Numbered from the stretch's first letter, positions 7,759 through 17,557 are shown. The stretch is DNA of 64,000 nucleotides from an uncultured Pseudoteredinibacter sp. (GCF_947502065.1 NZ_CANMYE010000006.1:62001-126000), one strand, 5' to 3'. Numbers and translations are program-made. The notes: a model not told the origin generated them from the letters alone.

Positions 7759-9024
7759 ATGTCAAACGATTTGAAAAAAGCGGCGCTGGATTATCACGCC
7801 TTCCCCCGTCCCGGAAAGCTCAGTATCGAATTGAGTACTTCGGCGGAAACCCAAGAAGATCTTTCATTGGCTTATAGCCCAGGTGTGGCTGAGCCAGTTC
7901 GCGAAATTGCCAAAGATGCGGAAAACGCTTTTAAGTACACCTTAAAAGGTAATTTGGTCGCGGTGATCACCGATGGTAGCGCCATTTTAGGTTTGGGTAA
8001 TTTAGGCCCCTTGGCGAGCAAGCCTGTAATGGAAGGCAAGAGCCTGCTGTTTAAGCGCTTTGCTGGAATTGATTCGGTAGATGTTGAAGTCGATGCGGAA
8101 TCTCCAGAAGCCTTTATTGATACCGTTGAGAGAATCGCCAATACCTATGGCGGTATTAATCTGGAAGACATCAAGGCACCAGAATGCTTTGTGATTGAGA
8201 AAACCTTGATCGAGCGATGTCAGGTACCTATTTTTCATGATGACCAGCACGGTACAGCGATTGTTACTGTTGCCGGTATGATGAATGCTTTAGAGATTCA
8301 AGGTAAAACGATTTCTGAAGCCAAAATTGTTTGCTTGGGTGCTGGTGCTGCGGCACAAGCCTGTTGCAAGTTGATGATTAGTGCAGGTGCCGTGCCTGAA
8401 AATATCACCATGCTGGACAGTAAAGGTGTTATTTACGCAGGCCGTGATCACCTAAATGAATACAAAGAAGTTTTTGCTCATGAAACTGATGCTAGAACTT
8501 TAGATGACGCGATCAAAGGTGCGGATGCATTTTTGGGGGTGTCCGGCCCTAACTTGCTATCAGCAGATCAGTTGAAATCAATGGCAGATAATCCAGTGGT
8601 TTTTGCTTGCTCTAACCCAGACCCAGAAATTGATCCGAAGCTAGCGAATGCTGCGCGTGACGATTTGATCATGGCGACAGGTCGCTCGGACTATCCGAAC
8701 CAGGTAAACAATGTTTTGTGTTTCCCATTCTTGTTCCGTGGCACTCTCGATGTGCGCGCCAAGGCGATTAATGAGGAGATGAAACTTGCTGCGGTTGAGG
8801 CTATTCGTGAATTGGCGAAGCAATCTGTGCCAGAGGAAGTGTCTGCCGCTTATGGTGGCGCGGATTTAAGCTTTGGCCGAGAGTATATTTTGCCTAAGCC
8901 AACCGATGAGCGCTTGTTGGGCGCGGTAGCTGCTGCAGTTGCCCAAGCTGCGGTTGATACAGGGGTGGCTCGCTTGCCTTACCCTGCGCATTACCCGCTT
9001 AGATCAATGGCTGATATTAAGTAA
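7759..9024 (+). CDS. maeB: NADP-type malic enzyme, short form without phosphotransacetylase domain
   Basis: 421 residues starting at MSNDLKKAALDYHAFPRPG. The frame is open for 23 codons further upstream, but that part has no conserved sequence. Malic enzyme signatures are present: LSLAYSPGVAEPVREI, the metal- and substrate-binding EDIKAPECFVIE, FHDDQHGTAIV, the dinucleotide-binding CLGAGAAAQACC and CSNPDPEIDP. It oxidatively decarboxylates malate to pyruvate, providing NADPH. The E. coli MaeB protein has about 760 residues with a C-terminal phosphotransacetylase-like domain; this one ends before that domain, as the Pseudomonas homologue does. NADP specificity is inferred from the family. The place upstream of ponA is conserved with Pseudomonas. 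Confidence 0.92.
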   Translation: MSNDLKKAALDYHAFPRPGKLSIELSTSAETQEDLSLAYSPGVAEPVREIAKDAENAFKYTLKGNLVAVITDGSAILGLGNLGPLASKPVMEGKSLLFKRFAGIDSVDVEVDAESPEAFIDTVERIANTYGGINLEDIKAPECFVIEKTLIERCQVPIFHDDQHGTAIVTVAGMMNALEIQGKTISEAKIVCLGAGAAAQACCKLMISAGAVPENITMLDSKGVIYAGRDHLNEYKEVFAHETDARTLDDAIKGADAFLGVSGPNLLSADQLKSMADNPVVFACSNPDPEIDPKLANAARDDLIMATGRSDYPNQVNNVLCFPFLFRGTLDVRAKAINEEMKLAAVEAIRELAKQSVPEEVSAAYGGADLSFGREYILPKPTDERLLGAVAAAVAQAAVDTGVARLPYPAHYPLRSMADIK

Positions 9025-9080
9025 GTTTACGCTTTGCTAGCCGCTTTTTGTGGCTACTTTTAATTGGCTGTTCTAAAAGT

Positions 9081-9126
9081 AAAACGCCCCATTAGATAAG
9101 CATTGCTTACCCAATGGGGCGTTTTT
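9081..9126. terminator. Bidirectional terminator between the malic enzyme gene and ponA
   Basis: AACGCCCCATT pairs with AATGGGGCGTT across an internal secondary hairpin, flanked by A and T runs on both sides. It separates two convergent genes. Confidence 0.88.
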
Positions 9127-9140
9127 ATTTTTGCTGTCTA

Positions 9141-11798
9141 TTAAAACAATTCTTCCGGTAGCGCCTCATCACTGTCGTTATTGCCAATGCTCTCTTGGCG
9201 CAAAAGTTCTGGAGCGTTTTCTGTCCTAAAGCTTTCGTATATTGCGCCAATGGTATTGATGTTGGCGCGCTCACCTGTTTTGGGGTCGATACGTACGGTG
9301 ATGATTCCTTCCGGCTGTGGGCGCTTACTCTCCGGTACATCTTTTAGGGCGGTGCGCATGTAATCAATCCAAATGGGCAGCGCGGCCGAGCCGCCATATT
9401 CGCGGCGACCTAACATCAGGTTTTGATCGAAGCCGAGCCAAGTTGTTACTGCTAATTCGCTGTTGTAGCCAGAGAACCAGGCATCGCGAGGGCCGTTTGT
9501 AGTTCCTGTTTTACCGGCTAGGTCGTTACGCCCCAGGGTCTTAGCTGCCGTGCCGGTGCCTTTGCGAATAACATCTTGCAGCATTGAGTTTATTAGATAG
9601 GCAACCTGAGGGCTGAGTACTCTTTCGGCTGGATTGGCTGGCGCTACAAATGCAGGCTCGGTATTGGTTTTGGCGCTGTCTTCTGTAGCGGGTCTATCTT
9701 CTCCGAGAGCGGCCAGTTCAGAGGCAAGCTCAGCGGCAAGTTCAGCATCCAGCAGGTTGTTGTTTGTGGCTGCTGGGTTGGTTTCGTTTTGATCGGTGGT
9801 TTCGTCTTTAGCCTTAGCTTGTTCGCTGTCCTGGGCTGCTAAAGTTTCGCCATCAATGTCCGTTTCTGATTGAGCAAGTTCTAGGTCGCTCTCGATCAGG
9901 GCCATTTGTTCACATCGAGGGCAGGCTGTCGCAGGGTTGGCTTGGTAAATAACTTCGTCATTCACATCAACCATGCTGCTCAATAGGTAGGGTTCAACCT
10001 TGAAACCGCCATTGGCAAATACCGCATAACCGGTAGCAATCTCTAATGGGGTAAGCGCATAACTGCCTAGAGCTAATGAAAGGTCTTTCGGTAATAGTGC
10101 CGGCTCAAAACCAAATCGGTCCATACCTTTGATGGCATTACGTATGCCGATGTTGCGCAGGACTCGAATTGAAACCAAGTTGCGAGAGCGATAAAGCGCT
10201 TGTCGTAATCGGGTCGGGCCGTAGAATTTTCCACCATCATTTTCGGGGCGCCAGGTACTTTCAAGGTTGGCATCCTCAAACACGATAGGTGCGTCGTTAA
10301 TAATGCTGGCGGGTGTCATGCCATGCTCTAGTGCTGTGGTATACACAAATGGCTTGAAGTTTGAGCCAGGCTGACGCTTGGCTTGGGTGACGCGATTAAA
10401 ATGGCTTTGGGCAAAGTCAAAGCCGCCAACCATGGAAATGATTGCGCCATCCTTGGGGTTCAGGGCAATAAGTGCGGCTTGGGCTTTTGGCACCTGGCTA
10501 AAGCGCCAGCTGCCTTCGGCTTCTGGGCGCAGGCGAACAACATCGCCGACGTTGACAATGTCTGAGGCAAGCTTTGGTCTGGGGCCGCGAGCATTCTCTG
10601 TTTTGAAGGCTCTGGCTTGGCGCAGCCCTTGCTCCCATTCAATATCTACAATATCACCGGTCGCTAGCAATGCTCTAATCTGTTGTTCGAATACTTGCAC
10701 CACGACGGCGGGCTCCAGGCCTCCATAGCGACTTAGGTTTTCAAGGGCTCCCTGCCAAGCGGCTAAATCTAGGTTGTTGAAGTCTGTAATGTCAGTGACA
10801 CTTGGATCGATAAAGCTGGCTGGCCAGTGTTGCTCTGGTCCGCGAAAGCCCTTGCGTTGGTCGTAGGCAATTAGGCCCTCTATCACGGCGTTTTGAGCTT
10901 GTTCTTGCAGCTTGCTGTTGATGGTTGTGTAAACCTTGAGGCCGTCAGTGTAGGCGCCATTGCCATAGATATCGATCGCTTGGCGGCGGGCCATCTCGGC
11001 GACATACGGGGCATGATAATCAACCTTGATACCGTGCACGCTGGCGGTTACGGGCTCATTGATGGTGGCGTCATAGAGATTTTGGTCGATATAGCCCAAT
11101 GAGAGCATGCGGCCAAGGATCCAATTGCGGCGAATCAGTGCTCTATCTGGATTGGCAATTGGGTTAAATGTGGATGGTGCTTTAGGTAATCCTGCAATCA
11201 TTGCTAATTGAGCTAAACTTAATTCACTCAAGGGTTTACCATAGTAAACTTCAGCCGCTGCATTAATACCGTAGGCGCGGTTGCCTAAAAAGATAACATT
11301 GACGTAAAGCTCTAGAATTTCTTCTTTGCTGAGCTCGCGCTCAATTTGCAGGGCCAGCAAGATTTCATTGAATTTGCGGGCAAAGGTTTGTTGGCGAGTC
11401 AGGAAGAAGTTGCGGGCAACCTGCATGGTAATGGTGCTGCCGCCCGATTGAATGTGGCCAGAGCTGACGATTTGCGAGGCCGCGCGTAGTAATCCGCGAA
11501 TGGAGACGCCATTGTGGGAATAAAATTGGTCGTCCTCGGCGGCTAGCAGGGCTTTGGTATAGAGATCCGGTATATCAGGGTGTCGAATGGGGGTGCGGCG
11601 CTTTTCGCCAAATTCGCCGATTAGTAAACCATCACTGGAATAAACTCTCAGTGGTGTTTGTAGTTTTACGTGCCGAAGACTCTCAACTGAGGGTAATTTC
11701 GGGCTTAAATACAGGTAAAACGCGGCTAGTCCTGCAATAATGGCACCGCTGCCACATACGGCTAGCCAGAAGGTAAGGCGGAAGAGAGAATTTCGCAT
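9141..11798 (-). CDS. ponA: Penicillin-binding protein 1A, bifunctional peptidoglycan glycosyltransferase/transpeptidase
   Basis: 885 residues from MRNSLFRLTFW. A start 17 codons upstream (11849) is possible but adds no conserved sequence. The N-terminal membrane anchor (about residues 5-30) is followed by a GT51 glycosyltransferase domain with AAEDDQFYSHNGVSIRGLLRA and GGSTITMQVARNFFL. The transpeptidase domain has the serine SxxK motif in PGSNFKPF, SRN in RSRNLVSIRV and KTGTTN. A CPRC motif precedes an acidic Ala/Glu/Asp-rich linker of about 85 residues (roughly 635-720); E. coli PBP1a has a comparable CPEC-plus-linker segment. It polymerises and cross-links peptidoglycan in the periplasm. 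It is divergent from the pil operon, as in Pseudomonas. Confidence 0.96.
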   Translation of the reverse strand: MRNSLFRLTFWLAVCGSGAIIAGLAAFYLYLSPKLPSVESLRHVKLQTPLRVYSSDGLLIGEFGEKRRTPIRHPDIPDLYTKALLAAEDDQFYSHNGVSIRGLLRAASQIVSSGHIQSGGSTITMQVARNFFLTRQQTFARKFNEILLALQIERELSKEEILELYVNVIFLGNRAYGINAAAEVYYGKPLSELSLAQLAMIAGLPKAPSTFNPIANPDRALIRRNWILGRMLSLGYIDQNLYDATINEPVTASVHGIKVDYHAPYVAEMARRQAIDIYGNGAYTDGLKVYTTINSKLQEQAQNAVIEGLIAYDQRKGFRGPEQHWPASFIDPSVTDITDFNNLDLAAWQGALENLSRYGGLEPAVVVQVFEQQIRALLATGDIVDIEWEQGLRQARAFKTENARGPRPKLASDIVNVGDVVRLRPEAEGSWRFSQVPKAQAALIALNPKDGAIISMVGGFDFAQSHFNRVTQAKRQPGSNFKPFVYTTALEHGMTPASIINDAPIVFEDANLESTWRPENDGGKFYGPTRLRQALYRSRNLVSIRVLRNIGIRNAIKGMDRFGFEPALLPKDLSLALGSYALTPLEIATGYAVFANGGFKVEPYLLSSMVDVNDEVIYQANPATACPRCEQMALIESDLELAQSETDIDGETLAAQDSEQAKAKDETTDQNETNPAATNNNLLDAELAAELASELAALGEDRPATEDSAKTNTEPAFVAPANPAERVLSPQVAYLINSMLQDVIRKGTGTAAKTLGRNDLAGKTGTTNGPRDAWFSGYNSELAVTTWLGFDQNLMLGRREYGGSAALPIWIDYMRTALKDVPESKRPQPEGIITVRIDPKTGERANINTIGAIYESFRTENAPELLRQESIGNNDSDEALPEELF

Positions 11799-11888
11799 GT
11801 ATTTAGTTCTTAAACGGTAATAGTCGGCAATTTGCCAAGAAAGGGGCATTATAAGTGCTTTTTAAGCCATTACCTATGACAAAGGTTG

Positions 11889-11916
11889 TTGCAGCACACA
11901 GTTCAAGTGCTATAAC
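11889..11916 (+). promoter_or_regulatory. Candidate promoter of the pilMNOPQ operon
   Basis: TTGCAG (11889-11894) and TATAAC (11911-11916) are separated by 16 nt, with an extended -10 TGC immediately before the -10 box. It lies about 40 nt upstream of the pilM ATG. Identified by eye. Confidence 0.5.
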
Positions 11917-11953
11917 ATGATTATCTCATAAGTCACGGATATTGATTGAAAAA

Positions 11954-13021
11954 ATGGGCATTCTGGGATTCTTGGAGTCCAAGGCCAAGCCACTCATTGG
12001 TCTGGATATAAGCTCCACCGCTGTGAAATTGCTGGAATTTAGCCGGCAAGGGGACAGTTATCGCGTGGAAAGCTACGCCGTGAAAGCCTTGCCGCCTGGC
12101 TCGGTGGTGGAAAAAAACATCAATGATCCTGATGGGGTTGCCGATGCGGTTAGAGCTGTGGTGCAGCAATCCAAGAGCAAAGAAAAGCTCGCCGCAGTCG
12201 CGGTTGCTGGATCTGCGGTAATCACCAAGGTAATCGAAATGCCGTCAGGCCTTTCGGAGGACGCTTTAGAGACTCAGATTTCTCTAGAAGCTGATCAATA
12301 TATTCCCTACCCGTTAGAAGAAGTGTCCATCGACTTTGAAGTGCAAGGGGTGTCCAAGAACAACCCAGAGCAGATGGAAGTTTTGCTGGCGGCTTGTCGG
12401 CGCGAGAATGTTGACCTGCGTGTCGATGTGTTAGAAAAGGCAGATTTAACCGCCAAGGTGGTCGATGTTGAAGCCTACACCATGGAGCGCGCCTTCTCTT
12501 TGATCGCCGAGCAGCTTGAGCACCAGGACGGTCAGGTTGTGGCAATGGTCGATATCGGCGCCACCATGACGACTCTCAGTGTGCTGGTGGATGGTAAAAC
12601 CGTTTATACCCGTGAGCAGTTATTTGGCGGTAAGCAACAAACCGAAGAAATTCAACGCCGCTATGGTTTATCCGCAGAAGAAGCGGGCCTTGCTAAAAAG
12701 CAGGGTGGCTTGCCGGATGACTATGAATCTGAAGTACTAGAACCATTTAAAGATGCCGTGGTTCAACAGGTAACTCGCTCATTGCAGTTCTTCTTCTCTT
12801 CAAGCCAATATAACGATGTCGATCTGATTGTTCTAGCTGGCGGTGTTGCTGCGCTTGAAGGCTTAGGTGATTTAATCGAAGAGAAAATTGGCACCATGAC
12901 CATGGTGGCAAACCCATTTGCCAATATGTCGGTATCGCCGCGAGTGAATGCGACGGCCCTAGCCAATGATGCGCCTGCGTTGATGATTGCCGCGGGCTTG
13001 GCGATGAGGGAGTACGAGTAA
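11954..13021 (+). CDS. pilM: Type IV pilus inner-membrane platform protein PilM
   Basis: 355 residues from MGILGFLESKAKPLIGLDISSTAVKLLEF. A TTG four codons upstream (11942) is possible, but the ATG at 11954 matches family starts. This is an actin-like ATPase fold: the phosphate-1 loop GLDISSTAVKL, a second loop in MVDIGATMTTLSVL, and the adenosine-region motif VLAGGVAALEGL. PilM is cytoplasmic and binds the N-terminal tail of PilN, linking the pilus alignment complex PilNOP to the motor. It begins a tightly packed operon: its TAA overlaps the pilN ATG (TAATG). Confidence 0.96.
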   Translation: MGILGFLESKAKPLIGLDISSTAVKLLEFSRQGDSYRVESYAVKALPPGSVVEKNINDPDGVADAVRAVVQQSKSKEKLAAVAVAGSAVITKVIEMPSGLSEDALETQISLEADQYIPYPLEEVSIDFEVQGVSKNNPEQMEVLLAACRRENVDLRVDVLEKADLTAKVVDVEAYTMERAFSLIAEQLEHQDGQVVAMVDIGATMTTLSVLVDGKTVYTREQLFGGKQQTEEIQRRYGLSAEEAGLAKKQGGLPDDYESEVLEPFKDAVVQQVTRSLQFFFSSSQYNDVDLIVLAGGVAALEGLGDLIEEKIGTMTMVANPFANMSVSPRVNATALANDAPALMIAAGLAMREYE

Positions 13022-13590
13022 TGGCTAATATTAACTTACTACCTTGGCGCGACGAATATCGAGCGCGGCGCAAGCAAGAGTATTTGACTATTTTAACTGG
13101 GGTGATAGTCATTGCCGCAGCTTTAGCTTATCTGTGGGTTTCTTCAGTGCAGGCAGACATTGATGCGCAGAACCAGCGTAATAAAATGCTGAATGACGAG
13201 ATTGCTATCTTGCAAAGCAAGGTGTCCGAGATCAAAGAGCTTAAAAAGCGTCGCTCTGAACTGCTGGAACGTATGCGAGTCATTCAAGAGTTGCAGGGGC
13301 TGCGTCCAGTAATTGTGCGGGCTTTTGATGAGTTTGTTCGCATGGTGCCGGATGGTATTTACATCATCAGCATGAAACGCAATGGCAATACCATCAGTAT
13401 GGAAGGTGTAACCGAATCAAATAACCGAGTGTCCACCTTCATGAGAAATCTTGAGAGTTCAGCTTGGTTTCAGGATCCTAACTTAAACTCAGTAACCGCT
13501 AAGCCCGATCTCGGTGAGCAAGCTAGTGAGTTCAGTATGACTGTCAAAGCGGCTATTCCAAAGAAAGATGAATCGGAGGGCGGTAAGTAA
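13021..13590 (+). CDS. pilN: Type IV pilus assembly protein PilN
   Basis: 189 residues. The cytoplasmic N-terminus MANINLLPWRDEYRA carries the INLLPWR motif that binds PilM. One membrane helix follows (about residues 23-43), then a coiled coil (about 48-85) and a periplasmic ferredoxin-like domain. PilN pairs with PilO in the inner-membrane alignment complex. It overlaps pilM by one base at its start, and its stop overlaps the pilO start in the same TAATG manner, indicating translational coupling. Confidence 0.95.
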   Translation: MANINLLPWRDEYRARRKQEYLTILTGVIVIAAALAYLWVSSVQADIDAQNQRNKMLNDEIAILQSKVSEIKELKKRRSELLERMRVIQELQGLRPVIVRAFDEFVRMVPDGIYIISMKRNGNTISMEGVTESNNRVSTFMRNLESSAWFQDPNLNSVTAKPDLGEQASEFSMTVKAAIPKKDESEGGK

Positions 13591-14201
13591 TGTCTGGCAT
13601 GTCCGATTTTATGGAGCAATTGCAAAGCTTTGATCTTGCAGAGCTCGATTTTGAAAGAATAGGTGTTTGGCCACTTGTTGGTCGTATCCTTGTCGCATTA
13701 ATTGCTATCTCGATTGTTTTTGGCGTTACCTATTATGTCTTTATAAGTGATTTGAAGATTAGTCTCGAAAATCAAATTTCTGAAGAGGCTAACCTTAAGG
13801 CGAACTTTGAGCGTAAAGCCTTTGAGTCAGCAAACTTGGTGGCTTATCGCAAACAGATGCAGGAAATGGAAGACTCATTCGGTGCTTTACTTAAGCAGTT
13901 GCCAAGCGATACTGAGGTTCCCGGCTTACTAGAAGATATTGATGAAAAAGGCAGCGAGAGCGGTTTAACTATCTCTAGTATTGAACTGCAAAAAGAAAAG
14001 TCCGAAGAATTTTATGTTGAGTTACCAATATCGATAACCGTAAGTGGCGGCTATCATGATCTTGGTGGTTTTGTGAGTGGGGTAGCAGGCATGCCTCGTA
14101 TTGTTACTCTGCATAATTATGACATTAGCAGCGGTGAGCGCGGCGAGCTAACAATGAACATTATTGCCAAAACCTACCGCTATAAGAGTCAGGACGATTA
14201 A
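13590..14201 (+). CDS. pilO: Type IV pilus assembly protein PilO
   Basis: 203 residues. A cytoplasmic N-terminus (about 1-28) precedes a single membrane segment (about 29-51, LVGRILVALIAISIVFGVTYYVF). A coiled coil and the periplasmic PilO domain follow, including FGALLKQLPSDTEVPGLLEDI, which is typical of the family. PilO dimerises with PilN and contacts PilP. The gene overlaps pilN and is followed by pilP after 2 nt. Confidence 0.95.
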   Translation: MSGMSDFMEQLQSFDLAELDFERIGVWPLVGRILVALIAISIVFGVTYYVFISDLKISLENQISEEANLKANFERKAFESANLVAYRKQMQEMEDSFGALLKQLPSDTEVPGLLEDIDEKGSESGLTISSIELQKEKSEEFYVELPISITVSGGYHDLGGFVSGVAGMPRIVTLHNYDISSGERGELTMNIIAKTYRYKSQDD

Positions 14202-14203
14202 GC

Positions 14204-14725
14204 ATGGTGCGATATACAGTTTTAATCATGGCTTTATTCGCTTTTGGGGGCTGTTCTTTTGAAGGGCAGCACCAAGATTTGCGCGATTATATTGAAGAGA
14301 CTAAGCGGCGTCCGCGTGGTCGTATCGAGCCGTTACCGGAGTTTCGCCCTTATAAAGCCTTTAGCTATGCTGCCATTAAATTGCGCAGCCCTTTTGAGCG
14401 TTTAAAGGAAGAGCAGCAGCAGGAGTTTGTAGGCAACTCAGTGGGTGTTGAGCCTGATTTTAATCGAGAAAAAGAATTTCTTGAGGGTTTCGCTTTAATG
14501 GCTCTTAAGATGGTTGGTACCATTGAAAAAGATAATGTTTTATGGGCATTGGTTTCCGATGGTGAAGGCGGGGTTTATCGCGTTTCCACTGGCAACTATG
14601 TCGGTAAAAACCATGGTCGTGTAATTAATACCAGTCATGGGCAATTAGATATTGTGGAAATTATTCCAGATAACTTGGGTGGCTGGGTAGAGCGCCCCCG
14701 AGTTCTCAAACTAGAGGAAGAATAA
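14204..14725 (+). CDS. pilP: Type IV pilus biogenesis lipoprotein PilP
   Basis: 173 residues. The N-terminus MVRYTVLIMALFAFGGCSFEG is a lipoprotein signal with a lipobox ending in GGC, so lipidation at about Cys17 is inferred. A disordered, basic region follows, including ETKRRPRGRIEPLPEF. Then comes a small beta-rich C-terminal domain (about 95-170, LKMVGTIEKDNVLWALVSDGEGGVYRVSTGNYVG). PilP links the PilNO platform to the PilQ secretin. It sits in the standard operon position. Confidence 0.94.
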   Translation: MVRYTVLIMALFAFGGCSFEGQHQDLRDYIEETKRRPRGRIEPLPEFRPYKAFSYAAIKLRSPFERLKEEQQQEFVGNSVGVEPDFNREKEFLEGFALMALKMVGTIEKDNVLWALVSDGEGGVYRVSTGNYVGKNHGRVINTSHGQLDIVEIIPDNLGGWVERPRVLKLEEE

Positions 14726-14735
14726 GGAATTGATT

Positions 14736-16973
14736 ATGTTTTCGCTGCTTAGATCCATAAGCCTTGTAAAAGGGCGCCTCGCGGTAATCGCGATGCTTGC
14801 CTCTTTGGCGACTTCCTCCTTTGCGAGCAAGCTCACCGATATTCAGTTTGCTGAATTGCCAGGGCAAAGATTTGAAATCAAGCTGAAGTTTGATGAACAG
14901 CCTGATGCACCCAAAGGTTATACCATTGAAAAGCCGGCTCGTGTGGTTCTGGATTTTCCTGGTGTAGAGAGCTTGCTAACGCAGAAAAAGTTTCCAGTCT
15001 CTTTCGATTCGGCGAACAGTGTGGTGGTGCTATCTAGCGGCGGTCGCACTCGCATGATCGTCAACTTGAATGAGTTGGTAAACTATTCAACTAGGCTTGC
15101 TGGCTCAGATGTGATAGTGGAGATGGGCAGCGGTGCAAGTACAAGTGAATATTCAAAGCCTGGGTCTAGTTTAGCTTCTGCGCTATCTAGTTCGTCTGCG
15201 AATACGCAGAGTGACTATGAGAGCGCCATTACCTCATTGGACTTTAGACGTGGTGAGGAGGGTGAGGGCAAAATAATACTTAGTTTGTCTGACCCTAATG
15301 TGAACATTGATGCAAATTCTAAGGGCGGCAAGCTTACTTTAAACTTCGATGGAGTTTCGATTCCTGCCGACTTGCGAAGACGCTTAGACGTGGTTGATTT
15401 TGCAACACCGGTTTCTTTTATCGATACCAGTTATGATGGTGGCAGCACAAAAGTAATTGTTGAGACAAGCCGAGAATATGATTATTTGGCTTATCAAGCA
15501 GACGATCAGTATGTTGTGTCGATTAAGCCTTTGACTCGTGTAGAGCGAGAAGAGCGCAAAAAGCAGTTTGAGTTTGTGGGTAAAAAGTTATCTCTAAACT
15601 TTCAAAATATTGAAGTTCGTTCAGTGCTTCAGCTAATTGCTGATATCACCGATTTGAACTTGGTGGCTAGTGATACGGTTGGTGGCAGTATTACTTTGAG
15701 GTTAGATAATGTCCCTTGGGACCAGGCCTTGAGTTTGGTGCTGAAGACAAAGGGCTTAGACAAGCGTCAGGTAGGCAATGTATTAATGGTGGCGCCTGCA
15801 GCCGAAATTGCTGAGCGTGAGCGTCTTGAGCTGGAAACTCAAAAGCAGTTAGAAGAGTTGGCTCCGCTACGAACCGAATATATTCGTGTGAGGTATGCAA
15901 ATGCACGTGAACTGTTCAAACTTTTTAATAAGCGTACTGGCGACGGTGAAGGTGGTGGTGGCAATCAAGATGGTAATTCTACCGGCAGCATTTTGTCAGA
16001 GCGCGGGCAGGCTATTGTAGATGAAAGAACTAACTCAATTATCTTGACAGATACCGAAGAGAAAATTGAGAAATTCCGCAAGGTTATTGCGCAGGTTGAT
16101 ATTCCTGTGCGCCAAGTGTTGATCGAGGCGCGGATTGTTGTTGCTAACACTGATTATCGAAAGGAGTTGGGCGTTAGGTGGCAGGCTGTGGGCAGGCACC
16201 AGATACGGTCAACTACCGAGCGAGTGCCAGTATTAGACTCAAATGGCAATGCAACGTTTAACGGAAATGGCCAGCAGGTTTTCCGGACGCAAACCGTGAG
16301 TCAACGAAGTGGGCTGTTCTCGGGCTCTACAGAGGCCTTTTCTTCAGATAACTTTGATGATAATGGTGTTTGGACACCAACAATCGACCAAGCGAATATG
16401 GTTGATTTGGGTGTGGCTAATGCAGCGGGTTCTATTGCAATGTGGTTGAGTAGCGATAATGGTTCAATAGGTTTAGAGCTTAGTGCGCTTGAGGACTCTG
16501 GTTTTGCTGAGATTGTGTCGCAACCTAAGGTTGTAACAGGTGATAAGCAGCAAGCTGAAATTTCATCCGGGCAGAAAATTGGATTTCGTCAAGAGTCGGG
16601 TAGCGGCGGTAATACAACTTCGTTTGAAGAGGCAGTGTTGAAGTTAGAAGTGACACCACAAATTACTCCTGATGACCGCATAATAATGGATTTGATTGTC
16701 ACTCAGGATGAGATTAGTAGCTTTCTTTCAAACGGTGAGCCACTTATTGATGTCAACCGCGTAATTACTCAGGTGCTAGTAGAAAATGGCCAAACCATTG
16801 TATTGGGTGGGGTATTTCAGGATCAGGTGAACAAAGGCACCACGAAGGTTCCTTTGCTGGGGGATATTCCCTATCTGGGGCGTTTATTTAAAAAGGATCT
16901 CGAGGTTCGAGAAAAAAGAGAGCTGCTAGTTTTTATAACGCCCAAAATATTAGCGGATAGTTTTGTCGAATAA
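14736..16973 (+). CDS. pilQ: Type IV pilus secretin PilQ
   Basis: 745 residues from the ATG at 14736, which has AAGGA at a good distance. A TTG two codons upstream is less likely. The order is a signal peptide (about 1-32), two AMIN-type beta domains (about 35-125 and 165-255), a secretin/TonB short N-terminal domain (about 285-345, LSLNFQNIEVRSVLQLIADIT), an N1-type domain and the secretin barrel domain. The barrel has the motif VPLLGDIPYLGRLFK near the C-terminus. A Gly/Asn-rich insertion lies near residue 405. PilQ forms the outer-membrane pore for the pilus; AMIN domains bind peptidoglycan. Confidence 0.96.
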   Translation: MFSLLRSISLVKGRLAVIAMLASLATSSFASKLTDIQFAELPGQRFEIKLKFDEQPDAPKGYTIEKPARVVLDFPGVESLLTQKKFPVSFDSANSVVVLSSGGRTRMIVNLNELVNYSTRLAGSDVIVEMGSGASTSEYSKPGSSLASALSSSSANTQSDYESAITSLDFRRGEEGEGKIILSLSDPNVNIDANSKGGKLTLNFDGVSIPADLRRRLDVVDFATPVSFIDTSYDGGSTKVIVETSREYDYLAYQADDQYVVSIKPLTRVEREERKKQFEFVGKKLSLNFQNIEVRSVLQLIADITDLNLVASDTVGGSITLRLDNVPWDQALSLVLKTKGLDKRQVGNVLMVAPAAEIAERERLELETQKQLEELAPLRTEYIRVRYANARELFKLFNKRTGDGEGGGGNQDGNSTGSILSERGQAIVDERTNSIILTDTEEKIEKFRKVIAQVDIPVRQVLIEARIVVANTDYRKELGVRWQAVGRHQIRSTTERVPVLDSNGNATFNGNGQQVFRTQTVSQRSGLFSGSTEAFSSDNFDDNGVWTPTIDQANMVDLGVANAAGSIAMWLSSDNGSIGLELSALEDSGFAEIVSQPKVVTGDKQQAEISSGQKIGFRQESGSGGNTTSFEEAVLKLEVTPQITPDDRIIMDLIVTQDEISSFLSNGEPLIDVNRVITQVLVENGQTIVLGGVFQDQVNKGTTKVPLLGDIPYLGRLFKKDLEVREKRELLVFITPKILADSFVE

Positions 16974-16979
16974 TTGCTT

Positions 16980-17480
16980 GTGAAGAGTATCGTTTTAGTC
17001 GGCCCCATGGGGGTCGGCAAATCAACTATCGGGCGCCTTTTGGCGTCTGCCTTACAGCGTGACTTTTACGACACCGATAAGTTAATAGAAGATCGCGCTG
17101 GTGCTGATATTTCTTGGATATTTGATATCGAGGGTGAAGAGGGCTTTCGCGTGCGTGAAAGTAATACTCTTGCCGAACTTTGTATGCAGGATGATTTAGT
17201 TATCGCAACCGGTGGCGGTATCATCATGCGAGAGGAAAATCGCAAACTGCTTAATAAGTATGGTCATGTTGTTTATCTGACAGCATCTGTAAATCAGCTG
17301 GTGCGTCGTACTGATAAAGATAAAAAACGCCCGCTGTTGCAAGTGGATGACCCCAAGCAGAAAATCATCGAGCTGTTGGAGTTGCGTGATCCTCTTTACC
17401 GAGAGGTTGCCGATTTTATTATCGAAACCGATGGCAAGACACCCAAGCAAGTCGCAGAAACCTTGGTGGAAGAGGCGTAA
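16980..17480 (+). CDS. aroK: Shikimate kinase AroK
   Basis: About 166 residues. Walker A GPMGVGKSTIGRLLA, the Asp of DTDKLIEDRAGADISWIF, the GEEGFRVRE shikimate-binding arginine motif, the ATGGGII loop and the RTDKDKKRPLL lid are all present. It phosphorylates shikimate in the cytoplasm, in the pathway to chorismate. The start is either TTG at 16974 or GTG at 16980; both lack a Shine-Dalgarno sequence and lie within 10 nt of the pilQ stop, so coupled translation is likely. I chose GTG because it gives the usual short leader before IVLVGPMG. The pilQ-aroK-aroB order is conserved in related bacteria. Confidence 0.95.
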   Translation: MKSIVLVGPMGVGKSTIGRLLASALQRDFYDTDKLIEDRAGADISWIFDIEGEEGFRVRESNTLAELCMQDDLVIATGGGIIMREENRKLLNKYGHVVYLTASVNQLVRRTDKDKKRPLLQVDDPKQKIIELLELRDPLYREVADFIIETDGKTPKQVAETLVEEA

Positions 17481-17557
17481 ATAGCTTCTCTCGGTTTATT
17501 GTTCCCTTGGTTTTTCTGGTATTCTTTGTCGGCTAAACTTTACTGCCGGATTTAATC

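Noticed and set aside
7559..7765. Minus-strand frame between rpmE and the malic enzyme gene
   Set aside because: It is short, without a ribosome binding site or recognisable sequence, and runs into the malic enzyme promoter region.
9640..9895. Acidic 85-residue insertion in PBP1a as a novel domain
   Set aside because: E. coli PBP1a also has a CPEC motif followed by a variable linker at the same place, so this is normal family variation with unusual composition only.
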